Source: UBA2862 sp045658005
GTDB lineage: Bacteria > Bacillota > Clostridia > Christensenellales > Aristaeellaceae
DNA: 64,000 nt
Assembly (NCBI GenBank): GCA_045658005.1
Contig: JAZOUD010000110.1
Coordinates: forward strand, 11,720 to 75,719
Reading direction: 5' to 3'
Part shown: positions 16,074 through 23,127 of the stretch, piece after piece
Numbering within the stretch: position 1 is the stretch's first letter
How the letters are laid out: every line of letters begins with the position of its first letter
Notes under the pieces: model-generated
The model's database searches: none
What the model was told of the DNA's origin: nothing
Seen by the model: only the letters and a program-made list of their open reading frames with translations
Translations under genes and position numbers: made by a program

Positions 16074-16102
16074 TTGCTTATTGATGCCGGATGTGCTATA
16101 CT
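16074..16102 (+). promoter_or_regulatory. Promoter of the 16136 gene
   Basis: TTGCTT (16074-16079), 17-bp spacer, TATACT (16097-16102). Confidence 0.6.
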
Positions 16103-16135
16103 GCAAGCTGGAATCATGGAATTAAGGGGATCGAA

Positions 16136-17263
16136 ATGATTGAGATCAGAGAGGTAAGGACCAAACGGCAGCTCAGGCAGTTTGTGAACTACCCGAATCT
16201 ATTATACAGGGATGTGCCCCAGTATATCCCACCGTTGATCACCGAGGACCTGGCAGACTGGGACCCAAAAAAGAATCCTGCCTTCTCATATTGCGACGCG
16301 AAGTGCTGGCTCGCCCTTCGGGACGGAAGGATCGTGGGGCGCATCGGCGCGATCCACAGCCGCAGGGCCAATGAAAAATGGGGTGCCAATCGCATGCGCT
16401 TTACCCAGGTTGATTTTATAGACGACGAGGAGGTTTCCGACGCCCTGTTCAGAACCGTTGAGGATTACGCCCGGCAGATGGGCTGCAGCGAGGTCCACGG
16501 GCCCCTGGGCTTTACCGACCTGGACCGGGAAGGCCTGCTGGTGGAGGGCTTCGACCGCCGAAGCATGTTCATCACCTACTACAACCACCCCTACTACATC
16601 GATCACCTGACCCGGCTGGGCTATGTGAAGGACGTGGACTGGGTGGAGCTTATGATCGACGTGCCCTACGACGCGCATACCTGCACCCGCCTGGACAAGC
16701 TGGCCGAGCGCGTAAAGCGCTATTCCAACCTGCATGTGGCCGAGGTGCATTCCCGTCGCGACTACAGGTCCCTGGTGGAGAAGGTGTTTCAGCTGGTCAA
16801 TACCGCCTACAGTCACCTCTACGGCACGGTTTTGCTGGATCAGAAGCAGATTCGGCGCTACGCCCAAAGGTTTATCCCCCTCATCAACCCCGACCTGGCC
16901 TGCTTCGTGCTGGACGCGCAGGACGACCTGGTGGGCTTCGGCGTATCCGCGCCCAGCATGGCTGGCGCCCTGAAGAAGAGCCGCGGCCGCCTGTTGCCCC
17001 TGGGCTGGTTCCGGGTGCTGCGCGCGCTGAGGGCGAACGACACCCTCGACCTGTTCCTGATCGCGCTGAAGCGGGAATATCAGGACAAGGCCGTCAATGC
17101 CATCATCATGAACCATATCCTGAAGGGCTGCCACAGGATGGGCATCACAAAGGCCGAGACCGGGCCGCAGCTGGAGACCAACCACAAGGTGCAGAACCAG
17201 TGGAACTTCTTCAAGACCGAGCAGCACAAGCGCCGGCGGTGCTTCATCAAGGCGCTGACCTGA
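16136..17263 (+). CDS. GNAT-like protein of about 375 residues, unknown substrate
   Basis: Starts at ATG 16136 with AAGGGGA. The sequence (KRQLRQFVNYPNLLYRDVPQ near the start, then LALRDGRIVGRIGAI and the GPLGFTDLDREGLLVEGFDR segment) fits a family of long proteins with two acetyltransferase (GNAT) folds, sometimes annotated as N-acetyltransferase or as GTP-cyclohydrolase-like by error. The C-terminal part has a second GNAT-like half ending KVQNQWNFFKTEQHKRRR. Donor and acceptor are unknown. Monocistronic with its own promoter, divergent from cdaA. Confidence 0.65.
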   Translation: MIEIREVRTKRQLRQFVNYPNLLYRDVPQYIPPLITEDLADWDPKKNPAFSYCDAKCWLALRDGRIVGRIGAIHSRRANEKWGANRMRFTQVDFIDDEEVSDALFRTVEDYARQMGCSEVHGPLGFTDLDREGLLVEGFDRRSMFITYYNHPYYIDHLTRLGYVKDVDWVELMIDVPYDAHTCTRLDKLAERVKRYSNLHVAEVHSRRDYRSLVEKVFQLVNTAYSHLYGTVLLDQKQIRRYAQRFIPLINPDLACFVLDAQDDLVGFGVSAPSMAGALKKSRGRLLPLGWFRVLRALRANDTLDLFLIALKREYQDKAVNAIIMNHILKGCHRMGITKAETGPQLETNHKVQNQWNFFKTEQHKRRRCFIKALT

Positions 17264-17291
17264 GCGCAGGACCTACGCGCCTACAATTCAT

Positions 17292-17320
17292 TTGACGGGG
17301 TTTTTACTTCATGGTATAAT
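17292..17320 (+). promoter_or_regulatory. Promoter of the trpS-rsmH-tgt-rmt-rsmI operon
   Basis: TTGACG (17292-17297), 17-bp spacer, TATAAT (17315-17320). No T-box or trp attenuator structure is visible in the short leader. No other clear promoter is seen before secG. Confidence 0.8.
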
Positions 17321-17361
17321 GTCGATATAATCATCTCATCGGACTTATGGAGGTTATGCAA

Positions 17362-18372
17362 ATGGAACAGCAAGTTCAGAAAAAGCGGATCTTTTCCGGC
17401 ATACAACCCACAGGCAACCTGACCCTGGGCAACTACATCGGCGCACTGCGCAACTTCGGCCTGCTCCAGGATGAATACGATTGCCTGTACTCCATCGTGG
17501 ACCTGCACGCGCTGACGGTGCGCCAGAACCCGACGGAGCTGCGCAAGGCCTGCCTGCGCACGATGGCCATCTTCCTGGCCAGCGGACTTGACCCGGAGAA
17601 GAACATCATCTATTTCCAGAGCCAGGTCCCTGCCCACGCGGAGCTGGGCTGGATACTGAACTGCTTTACCTACATGGGCGAGATGTCCCGCATGACCCAG
17701 TTCAAGGACAAGTCCGCCAAGCACGCCGACAACATCAACTGCGGTCTGTTCACCTACCCCGTGCTGATGGCCTCGGACATCCTGCTCTACCAGACCGACC
17801 TGGTGCCCATCGGCGCGGACCAGAAGCAGCACCTTGAGATCTGCCGGGACATCGCCGAGCGCTTCAACGGCGTCTACGGCGACGTGTTCACCGTGCCCGA
17901 GGGCTATTTCCCCAAGGTCGGCGCGCGGGTGATGTCCCTGCAGGAGCCCACCCGGAAGATGTCCAAATCCGACCCGGAGGAGACCTACATCGCGATACTG
18001 GACAAGCCGGAGATCATTCGCAAGAAGATCCGCCGGGCCGTGACTGACTGCGACAACACCATTCGCTTCGATCCCGAGGAAAAGCCCGGCGTCGCCAACC
18101 TGATGAGCATCATGTCCGCGCTCACCGGCAAGGGCATGGACGATATCGCCGCCGAATACGACGGCCAGGGCTACGGCAAATTCAAGGACGCCGTGGCCGA
18201 CAGCGTCATCGCCGCGCTGGAGCCCATCCAGAAGGAATATGAGCGCATCAGCGCCGACAAGGCCTATTTGCAGCAGGTGATGGACTCCGGCCGCGACCGC
18301 GCCTCCGCCATCGCCCACCGCACGATGCTGAAGGTGCGCAAGAAGCTGGGCATCGCGCCGTGGAAGCTGTAA
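17362..18372 (+). CDS. trpS: Tryptophanyl-tRNA synthetase
   Basis: 336 residues; start at 17362 because GGAGG (17349-17353) is eight bases away, closer ATGs being badly spaced. PTGNLTLGNY is the HIGH-like motif and RKMSKSDP the KMSKS loop of class I bacterial TrpRS. It charges tRNA-Trp in the cytosol. First gene of an operon whose other members all modify rRNA or tRNA at the decoding centre. Confidence 0.96.
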   Translation: MEQQVQKKRIFSGIQPTGNLTLGNYIGALRNFGLLQDEYDCLYSIVDLHALTVRQNPTELRKACLRTMAIFLASGLDPEKNIIYFQSQVPAHAELGWILNCFTYMGEMSRMTQFKDKSAKHADNINCGLFTYPVLMASDILLYQTDLVPIGADQKQHLEICRDIAERFNGVYGDVFTVPEGYFPKVGARVMSLQEPTRKMSKSDPEETYIAILDKPEIIRKKIRRAVTDCDNTIRFDPEEKPGVANLMSIMSALTGKGMDDIAAEYDGQGYGKFKDAVADSVIAALEPIQKEYERISADKAYLQQVMDSGRDRASAIAHRTMLKVRKKLGIAPWKL

Positions 18373-18399
18373 GCCCAACCCTGTATGATTGAGGAAAAC

Positions 18400-19347
18400 A
18401 TGAATTTTCACCACCTCCCCGTGCTCTTGAACGAATGTCTGGATGGCCTGAGCATCAAACCGACCGGCGTCTATCTCGATTGCACGCTGGGCGGCGCGGG
18501 CCATTCCAGTCAAATTCTGAAGCGGCTCGGCTCCGGCGGCCTGCTGATCGGCATCGACCGGGACGCCGACGCCATCGAAGCCGCGTCGTTGCGCCTGTCC
18601 TCCGTGGAGACACAGGCGCGCTTTTGTTGCCTTCGGGGCAACTTTCACGACGCGTCTGCGTTGCTTAAAGCTGCAAAAACAGACCGCAGTCTCGACGGTA
18701 TACTGGTCGACCTGGGCGTCTCCAGCCATCAGCTGGACGTGCGTGAGCGGGGCTTTTCCTACCACGACGACGCGCCGCTGGACATGCGCATGGACCAAAG
18801 CCAGGCGCTTTCCGCCCGGGACATCGTCAACGGCTGGAGCGAGGACGAATTGAACCGCATCCTCAGGGATTACGGCGAGGAGAAGTGGGCCCGGCAGATC
18901 GCCCGGGTCATTTGCGACCGGCGAAAGGCAAGCCCCATTGAAACCACGTCCCGGCTGGTGGAAATCATCGACGCCGCCATCCCGAAGAAGTTCCGCCAGG
19001 GCGACGGCAGCCACCCGGCCCGCCGCACGTTCCAGGCCCTGCGCATCGCCGTGAACGACGAGCTGGAGCCTCTGGAGCCGACCCTGCGGACCCTGGTCGG
19101 TTTGTTGGCCCCCGGCGGGCGGCTGTGCGTGATCACCTTCCATTCGCTGGAGGACAGGATCGTCAAGAACACCTTCCGCAATATGGCCGATCCCTGCACC
19201 TGCCCGAAGTCCTTCCCGGTGTGCGTGTGCGGCAAAAGGCCTGTGGTCAAGCTCGTCACCCGCAAGCCGATCACGGCGTCATCGGAGGAGCTGGAGCAAA
19301 ACCCCAGGGCCAGGAGCGCCAGCCTGCGCATCGCGGAGAAGCTATAA
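18400..19347 (+). CDS. rsmH: 16S rRNA (cytosine1402-N4)-methyltransferase RsmH
   Basis: 315 residues from ATG 18400 behind GAGGA; the ATG at 18385 lacks good spacing. HHLPVLLNECLDGL, LGGAGHS (SAM site), VDLGVSSHQ and ITFHSLEDRIVK are signature segments of RsmH/MraW. It methylates N4 of C1402 in helix 44. In most bacteria it lies in the mraZ-ftsL division cluster; here it sits with tgt, an Rmt-type methylase and rsmI instead. Confidence 0.95.
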   Translation: MNFHHLPVLLNECLDGLSIKPTGVYLDCTLGGAGHSSQILKRLGSGGLLIGIDRDADAIEAASLRLSSVETQARFCCLRGNFHDASALLKAAKTDRSLDGILVDLGVSSHQLDVRERGFSYHDDAPLDMRMDQSQALSARDIVNGWSEDELNRILRDYGEEKWARQIARVICDRRKASPIETTSRLVEIIDAAIPKKFRQGDGSHPARRTFQALRIAVNDELEPLEPTLRTLVGLLAPGGRLCVITFHSLEDRIVKNTFRNMADPCTCPKSFPVCVCGKRPVVKLVTRKPITASSEELEQNPRARSASLRIAEKL

Positions 19348-19408
19348 AAGGGAAATCCCCTCCGTACACAGGTTTCAAAGCCATTCCAACGCAGACAGGA
19401 GCAGAACT

Positions 19409-20491
19409 ATGCGTTTGCTTGATACCCCTTCCGGCGCGATCCGCCTTCCCGCCTTCTTCCCGGACGCCACCTATGGGGCGATTCGCGCCGGTTCGTTTGA
19501 GGACGTGTACGCGGCGGGTCTGTGGGGCTGCGAGATGAACAGCTACCACCTGATGACCAAGCCCGGCGCCAAACTCGTCAAGAGCCTGGGCGGGCTGCAC
19601 GGCTTCACCGGGTACAGGGGCGCGATCCTCACCGATTCCGGCGGCTTCCAGCTCTATTCGCTGATCCGGGAAAACCCGGAGTACGGCGAGGTTCGGGACA
19701 AGGAGATCATATTCCGTCCCGACCGCGGTCGGGATAAGCTGACCTTCACCCCGGAGAAGTGCGTCCAGGTGCAGCTCCAGTATGGCAGCGACATCATGAT
19801 GGCCCTGGACATGTGCACCCACCCGGACGACCCGCCGGAGGTCCAGCGCCGCAGCGTGGAGCTGACCGTGAAATGGGGCGAGCGCTGCCGGGCGGAATTT
19901 GACAAGCTGACCCGAAAGATGGATAAGAAGCCCCTGCTGTTCGGCATCGTCCAGGGCGGAAGCGACCCCGGTCTGCGCATGGAGTGCGGGCGGCGTCTTG
20001 AGGCGATCGGCTTCGACGGCTACGGCTTCGGGGGCTGGCCCCTGGACCAGAGCGGCGCGTTCCGGCCCGACATACTGAAGATGGCCGCCGACGCCATGCC
20101 CGACCACAAGGTCAAGTACGCCATGGGGCTGGGCCGGCCCGAGGAGATCGCGAGGCTTGTGGGCATGGGCTACACGCTGTTCGACTGCGTGATCCCCACC
20201 CGGGAGGCCCGGCACCAACGGCTGTACACCTGGCTGCCCGGCATGGACACCCGCGAGGGCGTGCGCCGGGAGGACGGCAAATTCTACAAATTCCTGTACA
20301 TATTGGACGAAGAACACCGCCGGGAGGACGGCCCTGTGGACCCAGCCTGCGACTGCGTGCTCTGCCGCAACCATTCACGGGCGTACCTGCATCACCTCTT
20401 CAAGGTGAACGATCCCTACGCCCTGTGCCTGGCCACTGCCCACAACCTGCGGTTTTACGGAAAGCTGATGGAGCTGCTTGGCGATGGGTAA
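19409..20491 (+). CDS. tgt: tRNA-guanine transglycosylase (Tgt) with altered substrate loop
   Basis: 360 residues. Conserved: TDSGGFQ (D76, Q81), D134, VQGG (Q182), the nucleophile D259 in FDCVIPTR, and the zinc site C314, C316, C319 with H329. Tgt swaps guanine 34 of GUN-anticodon tRNAs for preQ1 or queuine. The usual GGLSVGE loop that reads the base's side chain is here FGGWPLD (207-213), so the substrate may differ from preQ1. Its 3' end overlaps the next gene by eight bases. Other queuosine genes are not in the window. Confidence 0.9.
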   Translation: MRLLDTPSGAIRLPAFFPDATYGAIRAGSFEDVYAAGLWGCEMNSYHLMTKPGAKLVKSLGGLHGFTGYRGAILTDSGGFQLYSLIRENPEYGEVRDKEIIFRPDRGRDKLTFTPEKCVQVQLQYGSDIMMALDMCTHPDDPPEVQRRSVELTVKWGERCRAEFDKLTRKMDKKPLLFGIVQGGSDPGLRMECGRRLEAIGFDGYGFGGWPLDQSGAFRPDILKMAADAMPDHKVKYAMGLGRPEEIARLVGMGYTLFDCVIPTREARHQRLYTWLPGMDTREGVRREDGKFYKFLYILDEEHRREDGPVDPACDCVLCRNHSRAYLHHLFKVNDPYALCLATAHNLRFYGKLMELLGDG

Positions 20492-21293
20492 CGAACTGCT
20501 GGACAAGCTGCTGCGCTCAAAGAACTACCGCGACATCTGTCCTGACACCGTGCGGCGGGTGTGGGCGGAATGCGAAAAGCGCTATAAAAAGGCGAAGGAC
20601 GTGGACAAGGCCGCGCGGGAGGCGCTTCACGGCATCTCCGGCGCCTTCATGACGCCCCAGGAGGCCCGCCAGCTGGCTTACGATATGCAGGCCTGGCACG
20701 TCGACAAAACAGACCTCAGTCTCGAGAGGATGCTCACCCGTCACGCCTCCACCCGGGAGCGCCTGCCGGTTTCGGAAACGGACGCCACATACCGCCGTGT
20801 ATTCGCCATCACAGGCAGACCCCGGTCTGTTCTCGACCTTGCATGCGGCATCAATCCCCTGTACCTGGCGTCGCGGGGCATCGAAACCTTGGGCGTGGAC
20901 ATCTCAGGGGCCGCGGTCTATGCCGTCAACTGCTTCCACGAAAGCTACCACATGCCCGCGTCAGCCAGGTGTGCCGACCTGCTCTGCCCCGGCGCGATCC
21001 CCGGCGAGCGCTTCGACCTGGCGCTGCTGTTCAAGCTGCTGCCCCTGCTGGAGCGCCAGGAGAGCGGCAGCGCGGCGCGGATCATGAACGCCGTGAACGC
21101 CCGGCATATGGTCGTCTCGTTCCCCACCCGCACCCTGGGCGGGCGCAGCGTCGGCATGTCTGATAACTATGCCCGCTGGATGGAAGCCCATCTGCCAGAG
21201 GGCATGAACATATGCGATCAATTCGAGACCCGCAATGAATTGTTCTATATCGTCGCCAAGCGGCAGCGGGACCCCGTCGTCCCGGTATCCTAA
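20484..21293 (+). CDS. Rmt/ArmA-family 16S rRNA methyltransferase homologue (m7G1405 type)
   Basis: 269 residues, the size of this family. The whole length follows the RmtB/ArmA pattern: SKNYRDICPDTVRR (12-25), LHGISGAFMTP (49-58), HASTRERLP (87-95), VLDLACGINPL (SAM motif, 116-126), LLFKLLPLLERQ (181-192) and SFPTRTLGGRS (212-222), which includes the catalytic and rRNA-binding segments. These enzymes methylate N7 of G1405 in helix 44 and give high resistance to gentamicin- and kanamycin-type aminoglycosides. ATG 20484 (GGAG ten bases upstream) lies inside tgt. Site and activity are inferred; neighbours rsmH and rsmI act on C1402. Confidence 0.85.
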   Translation: MGNELLDKLLRSKNYRDICPDTVRRVWAECEKRYKKAKDVDKAAREALHGISGAFMTPQEARQLAYDMQAWHVDKTDLSLERMLTRHASTRERLPVSETDATYRRVFAITGRPRSVLDLACGINPLYLASRGIETLGVDISGAAVYAVNCFHESYHMPASARCADLLCPGAIPGERFDLALLFKLLPLLERQESGSAARIMNAVNARHMVVSFPTRTLGGRSVGMSDNYARWMEAHLPEGMNICDQFETRNELFYIVAKRQRDPVVPVS

Positions 21294-21316
21294 CATATTA
21301 TAAGGAGCGCCCTTCC

Positions 21317-22174
21317 ATGCCCAAGCTGTATGTCGTCGCCACGCCCATCGGCAACCTGAACGACCTGTCGCCAAGGATGCGCCAGGCGCTGGAAAGCGCC
21401 GACCTGATCGCCGCCGAGGACACCCGGGTGACGATGAAGCTGCTGAACCAGTTCGACATCAAAAAGCCGATGACCTCCTGTCACCGCCACAACGAGGCGG
21501 GCAAGGCCCCGCAGATCGTCTCGCGCATGCTGGAAGAGGACCTAACCGTGGCGCTGACCTGCGACGCGGGCACCCCCGGCATCTCCGACCCCGGCCACCT
21601 GCTGGTGCGCGCCTGCTGGGAAGCATGCATTCCCGTGGAACCCGTCTGCGGCCCCTCCGCGGTGGTGACGGCCCTCTCCGCTTCCGGCTTCGACGCCAGG
21701 GAATTTGCCTTCTACGGCTTCCTGCCCCGGGAGAAGAAGGCGCTCAATGAGAAGCTGGAGGCCATCCATCGCTCGGGCATACCGGTGTTCGTGCTGTACG
21801 AATCCCCCCACCGCGTCGTGGAACTGGTGGAAACGATTTCTGAAAAATGGCCCCAATGCCTGCTGTGCGTGTGCAGCGACCTCACCAAGCGCTTCGAGCG
21901 CCTGTATCGCGGGGAAGCAACGCAGGTATTGGACCAGCTTCGCGCCAATCCCGGCGTGGAGAAGGGCGAATACTGCCTCGCAGCGGACATCTCCATGGTG
22001 CCGCCGGCCAGCGCGCCTGTAGAGAAGCCCCCGGTGGAGGCCTGGATGCTCGCCCGGATGCTGGACGGGGCGGCGCTGGCAGGCGCCGCGCGGGAAGCCC
22101 AGGCTGCCGGCTATGCCCGCAACGAGATCTATCGGGCGAAGCTGCGCATCGCGGAAATGTTTGACGAGGAGTAG
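21317..22174 (+). CDS. rsmI: 16S rRNA (cytidine1402-2'-O)-methyltransferase RsmI
   Basis: 285 residues, TAAGGAG upstream. LYVVATPIGNLNDL, AEDTRVTMKLLN, CDAGTPGISDPG and VLYESPHRV are the signature blocks of the RsmI branch of the tetrapyrrole methylase fold. It adds the 2'-O-methyl group to C1402, the same nucleotide RsmH methylates on N4. Last gene of the operon, 23 bases after the Rmt-like gene. Confidence 0.95.
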   Translation: MPKLYVVATPIGNLNDLSPRMRQALESADLIAAEDTRVTMKLLNQFDIKKPMTSCHRHNEAGKAPQIVSRMLEEDLTVALTCDAGTPGISDPGHLLVRACWEACIPVEPVCGPSAVVTALSASGFDAREFAFYGFLPREKKALNEKLEAIHRSGIPVFVLYESPHRVVELVETISEKWPQCLLCVCSDLTKRFERLYRGEATQVLDQLRANPGVEKGEYCLAADISMVPPASAPVEKPPVEAWMLARMLDGAALAGAAREAQAAGYARNEIYRAKLRIAEMFDEE

Positions 22175-22248
22175 GCACGCGCCCGCCATACGCCAAGAAT
22201 TAACCGTCTTTTTATGGACAAAATAGCCCCTTTTCTGCGAAAATATGG

Positions 22249-22277
22249 TTGCGTTTTAGTGGGAAGCGTGCTATAAT
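22249..22277 (+). promoter_or_regulatory. Promoter of secG
   Basis: TTGCGT (22249-22254), 17-bp spacer, TATAAT (22272-22277); a leader of about 95 bases follows. Confidence 0.7.
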
Positions 22278-22381
22278 AGTCCAGCGTGTTTTGATCAGCG
22301 TGCTTTTTTTGCGCGCTTTGGGCAGATGAACCGCCCGACGCGGATCAAAGAGATGTGTTTTATACTTAAGGAGGATGTTCC

Positions 22382-23032
22382 ATGACCGCTTTGTCCATTA
22401 TCATCGATATCTTACTGATCCTTGTCTCCATCGTACTGATTGTCACCGTGCTGATGCAGGAAGGCCAGCGCCAGGGCCTGGGCGCGATCGGCGGCGGCGC
22501 TGAAACATTCTTCGGCAAGAACAAGGCCAAGAGCATGGAAGGTCGCCTGCAGAAGTACACCAAGATCGCTGCGGCCGTGTTCATCGTCCTCGCCATCGTC
22601 GCGACCATCATCACCGCCCACAACAACGACGTTCCTGCATCGATCGACGACGTGATCGTCGAGGAGGCTGCCGACGCCGCTGAGCAGGCTGAGGATGCCG
22701 CCGAAGAGGCTGCAGACGCCGCTGAGGAGACCGCCGAGGAAGCGGCTGAGGCCGCAGAGGAGACCGCCGGGGAAGCTGCCGAGGCCGTAGAGGACGCCGC
22801 AGAGGCCGTCGAGGAAAAGGCTGAAGAGGCCACCGAAGCGGTAGAGAACGCTGCTGAGGCTGCTGAGGAAAAGGCTGAAGAGGCCGTCGAGGCTGCTGAA
22901 GAAAAGGTTGAGGAAGCCGCGGAGGCCGCCGAAGAAAAGGTTGAAGAGGCTGCTGACGCTGCCGGCGAAGCGGTTGAAGAAGCCGCCGAGGCCGCTGAGG
23001 AGGCCACCGAAGAAGCGACCAAGGCCGATTGA
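22382..23032 (+). CDS. secG: SecG with a long acidic alanine-rich C-terminal extension
   Basis: 216 residues, whereas SecG is normally 75-85. The first 82 residues are a typical SecG: two membrane segments around the conserved MQEGQRQGLGAIGGGAETFF loop of the translocon subunit. Residues 90-216 are almost only A, E, D, K and V in units such as EEAAEAAEEK and AVEEKAEEA, predicted to form a long charged helix. Aided by its own promoter and terminator it is monocistronic. The tail follows the second membrane segment; its side of the membrane and its role are unknown. Confidence 0.9.
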   Translation: MTALSIIIDILLILVSIVLIVTVLMQEGQRQGLGAIGGGAETFFGKNKAKSMEGRLQKYTKIAAAVFIVLAIVATIITAHNNDVPASIDDVIVEEAADAAEQAEDAAEEAADAAEETAEEAAEAAEETAGEAAEAVEDAAEAVEEKAEEATEAVENAAEAAEEKAEEAVEAAEEKVEEAAEAAEEKVEEAADAAGEAVEEAAEAAEEATEEATKAD

Positions 23033-23052
23033 GCCTGTCACATGGATATTTT

Positions 23053-23086
23053 ACCGGTCAGGATGCATTCGCCTGACCGGTTTTCT
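23053..23086 (+). terminator. Terminator of secG
   Basis: ACCGGTCAGG (23053-23062) pairs with CCTGACCGGT (23072-23081), followed by TTTTCT. Confidence 0.88.
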
Positions 23087-23127
23087 AAAATACTTTGCTC
23101 AAAATAAGTGTTCGAGGTGCATATACC

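Noticed and set aside
17264..17361. T-box or trp attenuator before trpS
   Set aside because: The leader after the promoter is only about 35 bases; no specifier loop or T-box sequence.
17281..19143. A 620-codon minus-strand frame opposite trpS and rsmH
   Set aside because: Antisense shadow of two clearly recognised genes, His/Gly/Val-rich composition typical of such shadows.
22366..23041. Ser/Ala-rich and Gly/Leu-rich minus-strand frames opposite secG
   Set aside because: They arise from the GCN-GAR repeat of the SecG tail read backwards.
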